Assembly (NCBI RefSeq): GCF_033115175.1
Contig: NC_084836.1
Span: 83,046,253-83,110,252 of the forward strand
Length of the DNA: 64,000 bases
Source: Lepus europaeus
Lineage: Eukaryota; Chordata; Mammalia; Lagomorpha; Leporidae
Direction: 5' to 3'
A program made the position numbers and the translations under genes. A model generated the notes under the pieces. The model was not told where the DNA came from. It was given only the letters and a program-made list of their open reading frames with translations, and searched no databases. Position 1 is the stretch's first letter. Every line of letters begins with the position of its first letter. Shown piece after piece: positions 55,206 through 64,000 of this stretch.

Positions 55206-55859
55206 ATATCTACATACCACAAACATATACATATATACAGTAAGACATAGGCCAGAAGGAAATACACCAAAATGTAACAAGTAATTTTTTCATGGATGAG
55301 ATTACAAATTATTTTTTTCTCATCTCAGATTTACCAGTTTTTCCTGTATGATTCTATTTTTTATATGATAGAATGACAAAGTTTCACTTTTTAAAAAATT
55401 ACAAGCTGCTAGAGGCAAGTATTTATAGTGGTCTGCAATACACCACATTTTTAATGCGTGTTTGTGGGATGGAGACCTGTGAATTTTTTCCACGTATATC
55501 CACCAGTCTAAGTCTTCCAGGCAGGCTCAAATAAGCCAGGCTCAAATCTTACATCCCCAGCTAAGTCATCCACAGTGTCCTTGCCAGAAATAAACACTGT
55601 GTTTAATCATCCACTCTCTTTTCATACATTGTTTCTCTTTAACAACCTCATGTGCTTACCAAGAGCTGGGATAGTATCTTTATTCTTTGTATTCCCAACA
55701 TCCCCTTGCACAGAAAAAGCACAGAATTTTGGAGAAAATAGATCCAAGCTGCCATGGGGATGCTATGTACGGTGGCACGGTGGCACAGGCTGTTCACTGC
55801 ACAAACTAAGTAATGATACAAATGGCTACTGTGTGGCTAGTGCTCTCTAGCATCCGGCA
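55206..55859. other. AT-rich unique DNA
   Basis: No gene or repeat recognised. Confidence 0.4.
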
Positions 55860-55965
55860 GAGTCCTTGTTCCAAGTCCTTGTCCCACCACTTTTTGGTAT
55901 GGTGATCTTGAGGAAGTTATCACCTGAACCTGAATTTCCTTATCTTTACACCGGGTTCGTTGGGA
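55860..55965 (+). mobile_element. MIR remnant
   Basis: 'ttgtcccaccactttttggt', 'atcttgaggaagttatcacc' and 'gaatttccttatctttacac' are the sense MIR core. Confidence 0.7.
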
Positions 55966-56484
55966 TGGTTGGATGGAGGAAGTGTGTGTTCAATTCCCTC
56001 TGCAAACTATAAAACACTCTACAACGTTAGATGTGACGCTTTATGTATTAGAGCTAACCCGGGCCTTTCTTTCTAACCTGTTCATTATCTCTATTCACTG
56101 GCTTTCACTCGGTCCCCTGAAGTTGTCACTCACACACACACCCCTCAGGGTCTTTGTGCACACCGTTCCTGCCACACAGACTTCTGCTTCCGCATCTCCC
56201 TGCAGCTGGTCCCTTCAGATGACTCAGATTTCAGCTCCAGTGCACACTGAGGCTTTACCTAAGTCTCCCACAAACAGTCTCCGCCCCACTGTCATTTTCT
56301 GTCATTGTTTTATTAGTACTTGAAATTAATGTGTCTAGTGCTGATCATCCACCTCCCATGCCACTCCCCACGTGTCAAGGGTTCATGTCTGTTTTGTCTC
56401 TGCTGTCTCTGCAGCCCCCCAAGCATAGAAGGTGCTGAGAATCCATTTCCTGAATCAACCCACAGGCACTTAGGGACAATCAGG
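55966..56484. other. Unique DNA
   Basis: A CA-rich patch (cactcacacacacacccctc) near 56128. No gene called. Confidence 0.4.
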
Positions 56485-57120
56485 GCACACGCGGTGCGTC
56501 TGTAGTTTCGCCCGTTTTGGAGAAAGGACACACTGTAAGGCAAGCCCTATTTCTTCCCACCCCGGGGCCTGAGGACATTTGCCCCAAGACGTGCTCCCCG
56601 GCCCCGGGGCTGAAGGCTCGCACACACGTCAGCCACTGCCTGGAGAGCAGGGGACTGGGGAAATAAGGAAGGCATTGTGCTGCCTGCAAAGATGGATGTG
56701 CTCCGGGAACAGCTGGGAGAGCGCTGCTCCCACCGTGCACACCTTGGCAGCCAGCGGCTTTGTTCTGCGAGCAAGGGAACCAGACCGCTCTGCTTCCCCT
56801 CTGTCGCTGGTGGCTCTCAATGCGGGGTTTCTTTAAAGTTCTGGAGCCGGCGGAAGCCCTGCCAACGCCACGGCGGAATCTGCTAACCCGTGCCAGACAC
56901 GGAGCTCATTAATTTTTTTGTGCGTCTGAAAGAAAGAAAACACTTCTTTTTAGGAGCTGTGTTCCCCTCTGCTGAAGAAGGGTGCGGTGTCCCTGCGGGA
57001 AGATTCATCTAGGTCTGGCGCGGGGCCATTCAGAGCGACACCAGCTCGTTGCAAAGCGCTTGGGCCACACTGCCGGCCCGCTGCCCATCGGTGACTGGAG
57101 CACAGGAAGGAACGCACAGC
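56485..57120. promoter_or_regulatory. CpG-enriched region, candidate eroded CpG island
   Basis: About 38 CpGs in about 635 bp (my count), against a CpG-poor background and with no SINE inside. Candidate promoter for a BANF2 5' exon or a neighbouring gene. No start site or exon could be assigned. Confidence 0.4.
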
Positions 57121-57318
57121 CCCTCCCCTCCTTCTCAAGTGTCCACCCAGTTCATTTCCAGAACATTCTTCTGTTTCTTCCCAAACGCCCATGGTTTGGA
57201 AGGGACACACTTGGGTGCCTCCTTTACAAACTGGATGAGTTGGATCACTGCCAAGGCCTGACACCCCCAAACAGCCAGGACCTGTCTGCACAGGGTAAGG
57301 AGGTAAGGAACTTAAAAC
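57121..57318. other. Unique DNA
   Basis: No supported feature. Confidence 0.3.
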
Positions 57319-57675
57319 AAGATGTGCATCTTTTTTTTTTTTTTTGACAGGCAAAGTTAGACAGTAAGAGAGAAAGAGAGAGAGAGAGGTCTTCCTTCCA
57401 TTGGTATACCCCCCAAATGGCTGCTACGGCCAGCGCACTGCGCCAATCCGAAGCCAGGAGCCAAGTACTTCCTCTCAGTCTCCCATGCAGGTGCAGGGCC
57501 CAAGGACTTGGGCCATCCTCCACTGCACTCCCAGGCCACAGCAGAGAGCTGGACTGGAAGAGGAGCAACTGCGACAGAATCTAGCGCCCCAACCGGTACT
57601 AGAACCCGGAGTGCCGGCGCTGCAGGCAGAGGATTAGCCTAGTGAGCTGCGGCACCGGCCAAGATGTGCATCTTT
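57319..57675 (-). mobile_element. C-repeat SINE with 15-bp target-site duplication
   Basis: The element (57334-57660, CTGCCTGTC-tail type) is bounded by aagatgtgcatcttt at 57319-57333 and 57661-57675, a perfect match. Confidence 0.96.
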
Positions 57676-57885
57676 ATAAACAGAAAACAGTGTAGAAGGG
57701 GAAAATGTTGGAACGCCACAACAAGGAGCTGGGGCTTCAGGTGATTCCCTCCATTTTTCTTAATTCTTTCTCCTGTATTTTATGTATCCACATATATGAT
57801 TTGTTGTATGTCATGCAGATAACAGTTTGAAAAAGCCTGCTTGTGTGGATATATTTTGGAGAAAAAAAGCAAAACTCCCATGAGA

Positions 57886-58246
57886 TTGACATCAGTCTTT
57901 TTTTTTTTTTTTTGGACAGGCAGAGTTAGTGAGAGAGAGAGAGAGACAGAGAGAAAGGTCTTCCTTTTTCCGTTGGTTCACCCACCAAATGGCCGCTATG
58001 GCTGGCGCACCACACTGTTCCGAAGCCAGGAGCCAGGTGCTTCCTCCTGGTCTCCCATGCGGGTGCAGGGCCCAAGCACTTGGGCCATCCTCTACTGCAC
58101 TCCCGGGCCACAGCAGAGAGCTGGACTGGAAGAGGAGCAACTGGGACAGAATCTGGCGCCCCAACCAGGACTAGAACCCGGAGTGCCGGCACCACAGGCG
58201 GAGGATTAGCCAAGTGAGCTGCAGCGCTGGCCTTGACATCAGTCTT
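57886..58246 (-). mobile_element. C-repeat SINE with 14-bp target-site duplication
   Basis: The element (57900-58232) is bounded by ttgacatcagtctt at 57886-57899 and 58233-58246. It is the second young copy of the same subfamily within 250 bp, in the same orientation. Confidence 0.96.
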
Positions 58247-59198
58247 AATACCTTCCTGGGATTAGATGGTTTAGCGGCCAGAGGGGCCCCTCCCCCTCCA
58301 ATTTGGTGTCACCTTCACTCCGCAGTTTGCTAAAAATGCTGGAGAGGTGTAGCATGGAAAGTCAATAATACTTTAGTGTGAATTAGTTTGAGTTCTTTTT
58401 TTTTTCCCTCTCTCTCTCAAACACCAGCACCACCACCACCACAGAGGGTACCTGGAGCTCTGTGAGAATCTACAGACTTTGCAAGACATGAGACTAGAAG
58501 AAAGAATGAAAGGTGCCTATAGGAAAGCAGCCAGCCCTGGAGTTCTCTGTCCCCTAAGCCCACCCGCAGTCTGAGAAGAGCACTGGTGTGGCTGCAGGCG
58601 AAGCGTTGATCCCTCTACATCTAATTTTTCTGCAGCTTGCATTCAGATCAGGGGCTGGGCGGGCCCGGCCGAGTTGGGACAGACTGCTTAATATATTTAT
58701 TGGCTGGTGGAGGGGCCCACCAGGCCAAAGGCAGAGAACTAAACTCAACCAGCCTTTCTGAATTTTATCATACTTTTTTTTTTTTTTTTTTTACTTCTGG
58801 TTTGAGGACCTTCTTCAAAACTCTCACTAATGATTAAAAAATAAAGAAAAAAGCTGATTAGCAGAGTTTGAGAAGAGCCATCCGATGATGAATTAGTTGG
58901 GGAAGGCAGGTCTCAGGAGCTGTGTCTGCAGAGAAGGGCCTGGAAGATTTGGGTAACGATGTTCAAGTCCCAGGCACTTACTAATCAACCGCCAGGCACT
59001 TCACGAACGCTGAGCAGACGCCCTGTGTTGAGTGGGTCGCCTGAGCACTGCTCTAAAGCCACGAAGAAGGTGACTTTAAGAAACAGTGAGGCTGGAGTGA
59101 TTTAAGGCAGACATGAGAAAGGACTTCCCGAGGCTAACACAGCTCACTGTAGAAATGCAACCACAAGGAACTCAGACCTTTGGTCAGCTTTATTTATT
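58247..59198. other. Unique DNA, no gene called
   Basis: T19 at 58774-58792 and (CAC)n near 58428-58442. No exon. Confidence 0.4.
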
Positions 59199-59515
59199 TC
59201 AGATTTATTTATTTATTTGAAAGTCAGAGTTACAGAAAGAGAGGATGAGAATGAGAGTGAGAGAGATCTTCCATCTGCTGGTTTACACCCCAGATGGCTG
59301 CAATGGCCAGGGTGAGCCAGGCTGAAGCCAGCAGCCAGGAGCTTCTTCCAGGATTCCCACGTGGGTTTAGAGGCCCAAGGACTTGGGCCATCTTCCACTG
59401 CTTTCCCAGGCACACTGGCAGAGAGTTGGATTGGAAGTGGAGCAGCTGGAATAGGAACCAGCACCCAATATGGGACTGGTGTTGCAAGAGGTGGCTTTGC
59501 TTGCTATGCCACAAT
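59199..59515 (-). mobile_element. C-repeat SINE, antisense
   Basis: cagatttatttatttatttg start, gctatgccacaatgccag end. Confidence 0.92.
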
Positions 59516-59939
59516 GCCAGATTTATCATGAAGAGCCATCTGGCTCTATCCTCACCGATGAGAGGAATCTGGCAAACACAGCACTGATTACAGAATGGAA
59601 GACTGAAAGATGAGTGGGTGGGGGTGGCACTCAGTTTGGGCAGTGGCACAGGGTAGGTACAGATGCAAATAGACAAGAGCTTGGCCCCATGGAAGTGGGC
59701 ACTGGTAAACAGGGCTCCACAAAACTCAGGCACAGAAACAGACTGGACATGGTAGGGGTCATTTCTGGGCTCCTGAGTCAGGGAGCCAGGACAGAAGCAG
59801 TGGTTTGAGAGGGTTACGACTGCTCAGGGTGACAGCTTGGAAAGAGAAGGAGCTGGGGAGATGGCACGGTCCTTCAGGGTTCTGGTCTCCCACATCACCC
59901 ATGGATGTACTACAGAGCCCGTAGCACAACTCGAGTGCT
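59516..59939. other. Unique DNA
   Basis: No supported feature. Confidence 0.35.
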
Positions 59940-60090
59940 AGTCTACTGCAGTATTTTTTGCATGCAATCAGGCTCTATTTATTCTTCAAATACATGACAC
60001 GTTGTAATTGTACATGTTTACGGGGTACGGTGTGACTTTTCAATTCAGTCTGTGGAATTATTGATTGCCTGCCCATCCCTCCCCCACACA
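59940..60090 (-). mobile_element. L1 remnant, antisense
   Basis: 'gtaattgtacatgtttacgg' and ggtacggtgtgacttttcaa match the same antisense L1 segment as 6.3 kb. Confidence 0.7.
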
Positions 60091-60251
60091 CTAAATTATA
60101 AACTCACTGTGGGGAGGGGTCCCATTTGTTTTGTTCTCTGTTGACATCTTATCAGCCAGTGTAGACTGGGGCATTCAGCAGTGCTCCACAAATACGTACC
60201 TTTTTTCTCTAGTACTTTATGGTTTTTTATTTTTATGTTTTGTTGAAGGTG

Positions 60252-60299
60252 GACTTTTTAGATTTATTTGAAAGGCAGAGTTACAGAAAGAGAGAGAGA

Positions 60300-60339
<40 letters not shown>

Positions 60340-60604
60340 AAGAGAGATCTTCCATCTGCTGGTTAATCCCCAAATGGCTGCAACAGCAGGGGCTAGGATG
60401 GTCCGAAGCCAGGAAACAGGAGCTTCTTCCGGTTCTCCCACAGAGCTGGCAGGGGCTCAAGCACTTGGGTCATCTTCCATTGCTTTTCAAGGCACATTAG
60501 CAGGGAGTTGGATCAGTGGAGCAGCTGGGACTCGAACCGGCAACCCATATGAGATGGCAGCGTTGCAGGCAGCAGCTTAACCTGCTGTGCCACAATGTTG
60601 GCCC
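60252..60604 (-). mobile_element. C-repeat SINE, antisense
   Basis: tttttagatttatttgaaag start, ctgctgtgccacaatgttgg end, with a GA run of about 48 bp. Confidence 0.93.
60290..60337 (+). repeat. (GA)n microsatellite in SINE
   Basis: GA units interrupted once by a GT (gagtgag). Confidence 0.9.
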
Positions 60605-60809
60605 TGGTGCACATTATCTTTTAGCATGTTAGCCAGTTGTGATATTGTTTATTACATGACCTCTTTTCTCTCCACTGATTGGAAAGCCACTTTGAACAAA
60701 CTAAATTCCTATACATTTCGGGGTGTGTTTCTGAATTTTTTTTTTTTATCTTATTGATCTGGAGAGCTAGCTACACATCTTTCCATGTGCCAGAATCCCA
60801 CAGTTGTTG

Positions 60810-61085
60810 TTTTTAAATATTTATTTATTTATTTGGGAGGCAGAGTGACAGGGAGAAAGAGAAAGGGAGAGAGAAAGAGAGAGAGAGAGAGAGAAATATT
60901 TACTGCCCAAACAGCCACAATAGCCAGGTCTGAGCCAGGCTGGAGCCAGGAGCCAGGAACTCCATCTGGGTCTACCACCTGAGTATCAGGCCCAGGCACT
61001 TGGGCTATCTTCTGCTGCCTTCCCAAGCACATCAGCAGGGAGCTGGATTGTTAGCAGACTTGAACTGCCGTAATGCCAGCCTCCA
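60810..61085 (-). mobile_element. C-repeat SINE, antisense, head incomplete
   Basis: tttaaatatttatttattta start. Runs out after 'gaacttgaactgccg..aatgccagcctcc', where much of the head is missing. Confidence 0.85.
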
Positions 61086-61126
61086 TGAGTGAATGTCAAC
61101 GAGGAATAGAGTTCAAAGTCTGGTGT

Positions 61127-61462
61127 TTGGGGCTGGTGCCATGGCGCAGTAGGTTAATCCTCCACCTGCTGTGCCGGCATCCCATATGGGTGCCCGTTCT
61201 AGTCCCAGCTGCCCCTCTTCCAATCCAGCTCTCTGCTATGGCCTGGGAAAGTGGTGGAAGATGGCCCAGGTGCTTGGGCCCCTGTACCCACATGGGAGAC
61301 CGGGAGGATGCATCTGGCTCCTGGCTTCAGAGCAGTGCAGCTCCACCTGTTGTGGCCATCTGGGAGTGACTCAGCGGAGGGAAGACCTTTCTCTCTGTTT
61401 CTCCCTCTCACTGTCTATAACTCTACCTCTCAAATAAATAAATAAAATCTTTAAAAAAAATT
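61127..61462 (+). mobile_element. C-repeat SINE, hybrid of the two subfamilies
   Basis: The head 'ggcgcagtaggttaatcctc' and 'gttctagtcccagctgcccc' resemble the CTGCCTGTC-tail subfamily, whereas the tail caaataaataaataaaatct is of the other. Possibly an intermediate. Confidence 0.85.
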
Positions 61463-62599
61463 TTGCGTTCTTTGTTCCTGGTAATTTCAGAGAAGAGCCA
61501 ACATGTGAAGCAGCTTTGCTAGTTAAGGATGCTTCTTGTTCAGGGTTAGAAAAATGAAGCCCCATTGTGCCTTCCAATCCAATGGTCCTTTGGGTTTTGT
61601 CCAGGATGTCCAACATGGGGCAAATGGCACCATCAGGCTGATCTTTTGGGTCACAAAGTATTTCTCCCAACTGGTATTTCCCATCTGAGATGGAGGGGAG
61701 TGGCTCCAGCATTCCTAGGACATCATGGCTGGACAGTACAAGTAGACAGCGTCTTTGGTTCAATGGAAAATTATTGACAGTACTGTGATCCAAGCGGTGG
61801 GCTGCAGTGGATATGCATGGAGCCCCAGAAGGCCAGTAGGGTTCTGCTAACTCATATAGCTCTGTCAGACCTATGCTGGTGTTTCCATGAGGGAAGCAGA
61901 GAGACATATCCTGGACAGATGTGTCTGGGGGAGGTGGGGAACAACTAGTCTTTAAGGCCTGTTTAGCTTTGTCAAAAGCGTGAAGCCTTGGGCAAGCTAT
62001 TGATTGCACTTCTCTGAATCTCGGTCCTCATCTGTAAACAGACAATAGCAATAATACTGCTTCCTTCTCATGGTGATGGTAAGGGTCATTTGGAAAGCAT
62101 TTTAGCAACAGAGAAGTACCACCTATTATTTTGTCTTCCCTTGTTTTCTCTGGGGACTCACAGCCAGCTACTGGGTCCTTCATTGTCACTTCTGCAAAAG
62201 CCCTTATTTCGAAGCTCATTGCCAGCATCACCTACACAACAAACCAAATATTCCTACCCGAGTTCTCTCTGTCACCACTAGCAACCACAAAACTTGGTAA
62301 CTTGAGTTCACAGTTGCTAACTTTTTTCTTTGTGTATGTTTCATTCTCCTTCTGACAATTACTACAGTCCACAGACATTTCATGTGTATAACCACCGGGC
62401 TTTCTGATTTTGAGTTAACACTGTCAAAGGATTTACAGGGTCTCAGGTATCACCTAGGTCCTGTGCTCTAGACTATGTAGAGGTACAAGGCACACATGTT
62501 GACTCTGCAATGGAAGGGTCTCCAATCTGTTTTGAAAAACCCTGAATTTGTGTTTAAAGGAGTTCCAAGGGCACTGTATCTGTTCATTTGAAAAAAACA
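61463..62599. other. Unique DNA, no gene called
   Basis: The frame at minus 62009-61371 (212 codons) starts outside and ends in SINE sequence. Its unique part has no recognised domain and has no splice support. Confidence 0.4.
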
Positions 62600-63035
62600 C
62601 CGCTCAGTGTTGGAGCAGACACCGTGGGTGCTGGGCTCACTGCTCCTGGGCCATTCATTGTGTGCAGCAATGATTGCAAACATTGGCGACCTTCTTCCCA
62701 GTTTTCCTGGGACATGGGCTGGCAATGCTGAGAGTTTAATGCCTTCAGGAGCTGCCTGCAGCCAGAGACGGATCAGAGTTAGTGAGCGCGTACTCCAGCG
62801 CCCTTGCACTCTCGGATAATTCTGAGGCACATTCCACACTGTCTCCCAGAGTTCTTCCATGGGATTACATTTCAGCTGCCCACAGTTCAACTGGCTCCTG
62901 ATTCCTTTCCAGTGGCTTGTTTCCTGCTTCCTTCCCTACTACTGATTCCTGGGATCGCCTTCCTAGTCAACTGCTTTCCCTCAAATCTTTTTCTTGGGGT
63001 CTACTTCTGGGGAGATCCAACCCAAAGTGAGTTCG
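62600..63035 (+). mobile_element. LTR-like element 3' part
   Basis: 'gattcctgggatcgccttcc', 'tttccctcaaatctttttct' and 'ggggtctacttctggggaga' parallel the endings at 2.4 and 52.7 kb, though without AATAAA. Confidence 0.35.
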
Positions 63036-63043
63036 TTCTTTTT

Positions 63044-63398
63044 TAACTTTTTTTTTAAAATTTATTTGAAAGGCATAATTACAGAGAGAGATAGAAAGTG
63101 AGTGAGAGAGACAGAGAGAGAGAGAGAGAGAGACAGAGAGAGACAGGGAGAGACAGAGAGAATCTTTCAATTGCTGGTTTGCTGCCCAGATGGCCACAAT
63201 GGCTTGGGCTGGACCAGGCTGAAGCCAGGAGTCAAAATTCCATCCAGGTCTCCCACATGGATGACAGGGTCCCAAGCACTTGGGCCATCTTCTGCTGCTT
63301 TCCCAGAAGTTGCAGCAGCTGAAACATGAACCGGTGCTCAAATGGGATGCCAGCGTCGCAGGAGGTAGCTTAACACATTGTGCTACTACACCTACCAG
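63044..63398 (-). mobile_element. C-repeat SINE, antisense
   Basis: tttttttaaaatttatttga start, 'cattgtgctactacacctac' end, with an extended GA-rich segment. Confidence 0.9.
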
Positions 63399-64000
63399 AA
63401 TCAAGCAATTGGGCTTAGGTGTTCAGTGCTACATCAGACAGAGCCACTGACCCCTGTGAGTCTCCAGGTCAGACAGGGAGATGAGATGGGTACAGAACTG
63501 TCAATGTGAATACGCACTGTATCTCATTTTCCTAACATTTAAAATGGCTGCTGGCTTGCACACGTGCTCGCTCTCTCACTCTTATACACATACACATACA
63601 TACACACACACACACACACACTCCACTCTGGGCCAGATGAGCACTATACTCAGTTGTGTGGTAGAACCAGCTTGCTTATGAGAGCTGATTGTTATATTTT
63701 TAAGACTTTTTCAAGCAGTTCATTAAACACAGCTATTATTCAACAGGGAAATTACACAATCAAGATGAAATAGATTGTATTAAAAACGGAGGTAATAAAC
63801 CCTCAAGCCCACCCGTTCCTCTGTGTTTTATGACATTTCACCATTACCTGTGCTCCCGAGATGACTGACGCCTGCAGTGTCTACAGTAGAGACCATATAT
63901 AGTGGTATACTGCCGCAACTGTCCACCCACGTTTGCCTGCAGTGGAAATCAGTGGGCCCTGATGGGAGTGTTTATCTGGGAGAAACTGGTAAATGCTATA
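63399..64000. other. Unique DNA at right edge
   Basis: CA repeat at 63575-63622. No exon recognised. Confidence 0.4.
63575..63622 (+). repeat. (CA)n microsatellite
   Basis: tacacatacacatacataca followed by about 11 CA units. Confidence 0.9.

Noticed and set aside
61371..62009. 212-codon minus-strand frame, among the longest in the window
   Set aside because: Its 3' end is SINE sequence, the rest has no recognised domain, and a single-exon gene lacks any promoter or poly(A) support.

Overview
This is mammalian nuclear DNA, almost certainly from a rabbit or another lagomorph (Oryctolagus-type). The evidence is about 70 copies of the lagomorph C-repeat SINE: a tRNA-like head, a body reading roughly 'ctatggcctgggaaagcag' and 'ggagtgaaccagcagatgga', a CT-rich stretch, and either an AAATAAATAAATCTTT tail or a CTGCCTGTCAAAA tail. 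There is no prokaryotic organisation. Nearly every long reading frame is a SINE, L1 or minisatellite read in some frame.

One protein-coding gene is recognisable. BANF2 (barrier-to-autointegration factor-like, BAF-L) lies on the minus strand. Its first coding exon is at 19885-19760 and its last at 11002-10856, separated by an 8,757-bp phase-0 intron. Both junctions have canonical splice signals, and the joined product is 90 residues, the family length. The second glycine of the helix-hairpin-helix that BAF uses to bind DNA is a serine here, as expected for the BAF-L branch. The non-coding 5' exons and the promoter could not be identified. In human, BANF2 extends tens of kb upstream of its coding exons and lies next to RRBP1, so much of 20-60 kb may be BANF2 5' intron or flank. 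Two CpG-enriched patches (42.76-43.08 kb and 56.49-57.12 kb) are the best promoter candidates.

Layout: 0-10 kb is 3' flank of BANF2, with SINEs inserted in old L1, MLT1-like LTR, mariner-like and Tigger-like remnants. 10.8-19.9 kb is BANF2. 20-28.9 kb is dense SINE territory and includes a SINE with an apparent 3' transduction. 28.97-29.48 kb is a 0.5-kb minisatellite that begins inside a SINE remnant. 30-45 kb holds nested SINE/DNA-transposon/L1 stacks. 45-64 kb alternates unique DNA with SINEs, MIRs, a MER5-like element, LTR-like ends and an L1 remnant.

I found no RNA genes, no intact retroviral or L1 coding sequence, no CRISPR array and no toxin genes. The window's interest lies in its one small gene and in the history of its repeats: target-site duplications, nesting, tandem insertions, template-switch products and young tandem arrays.
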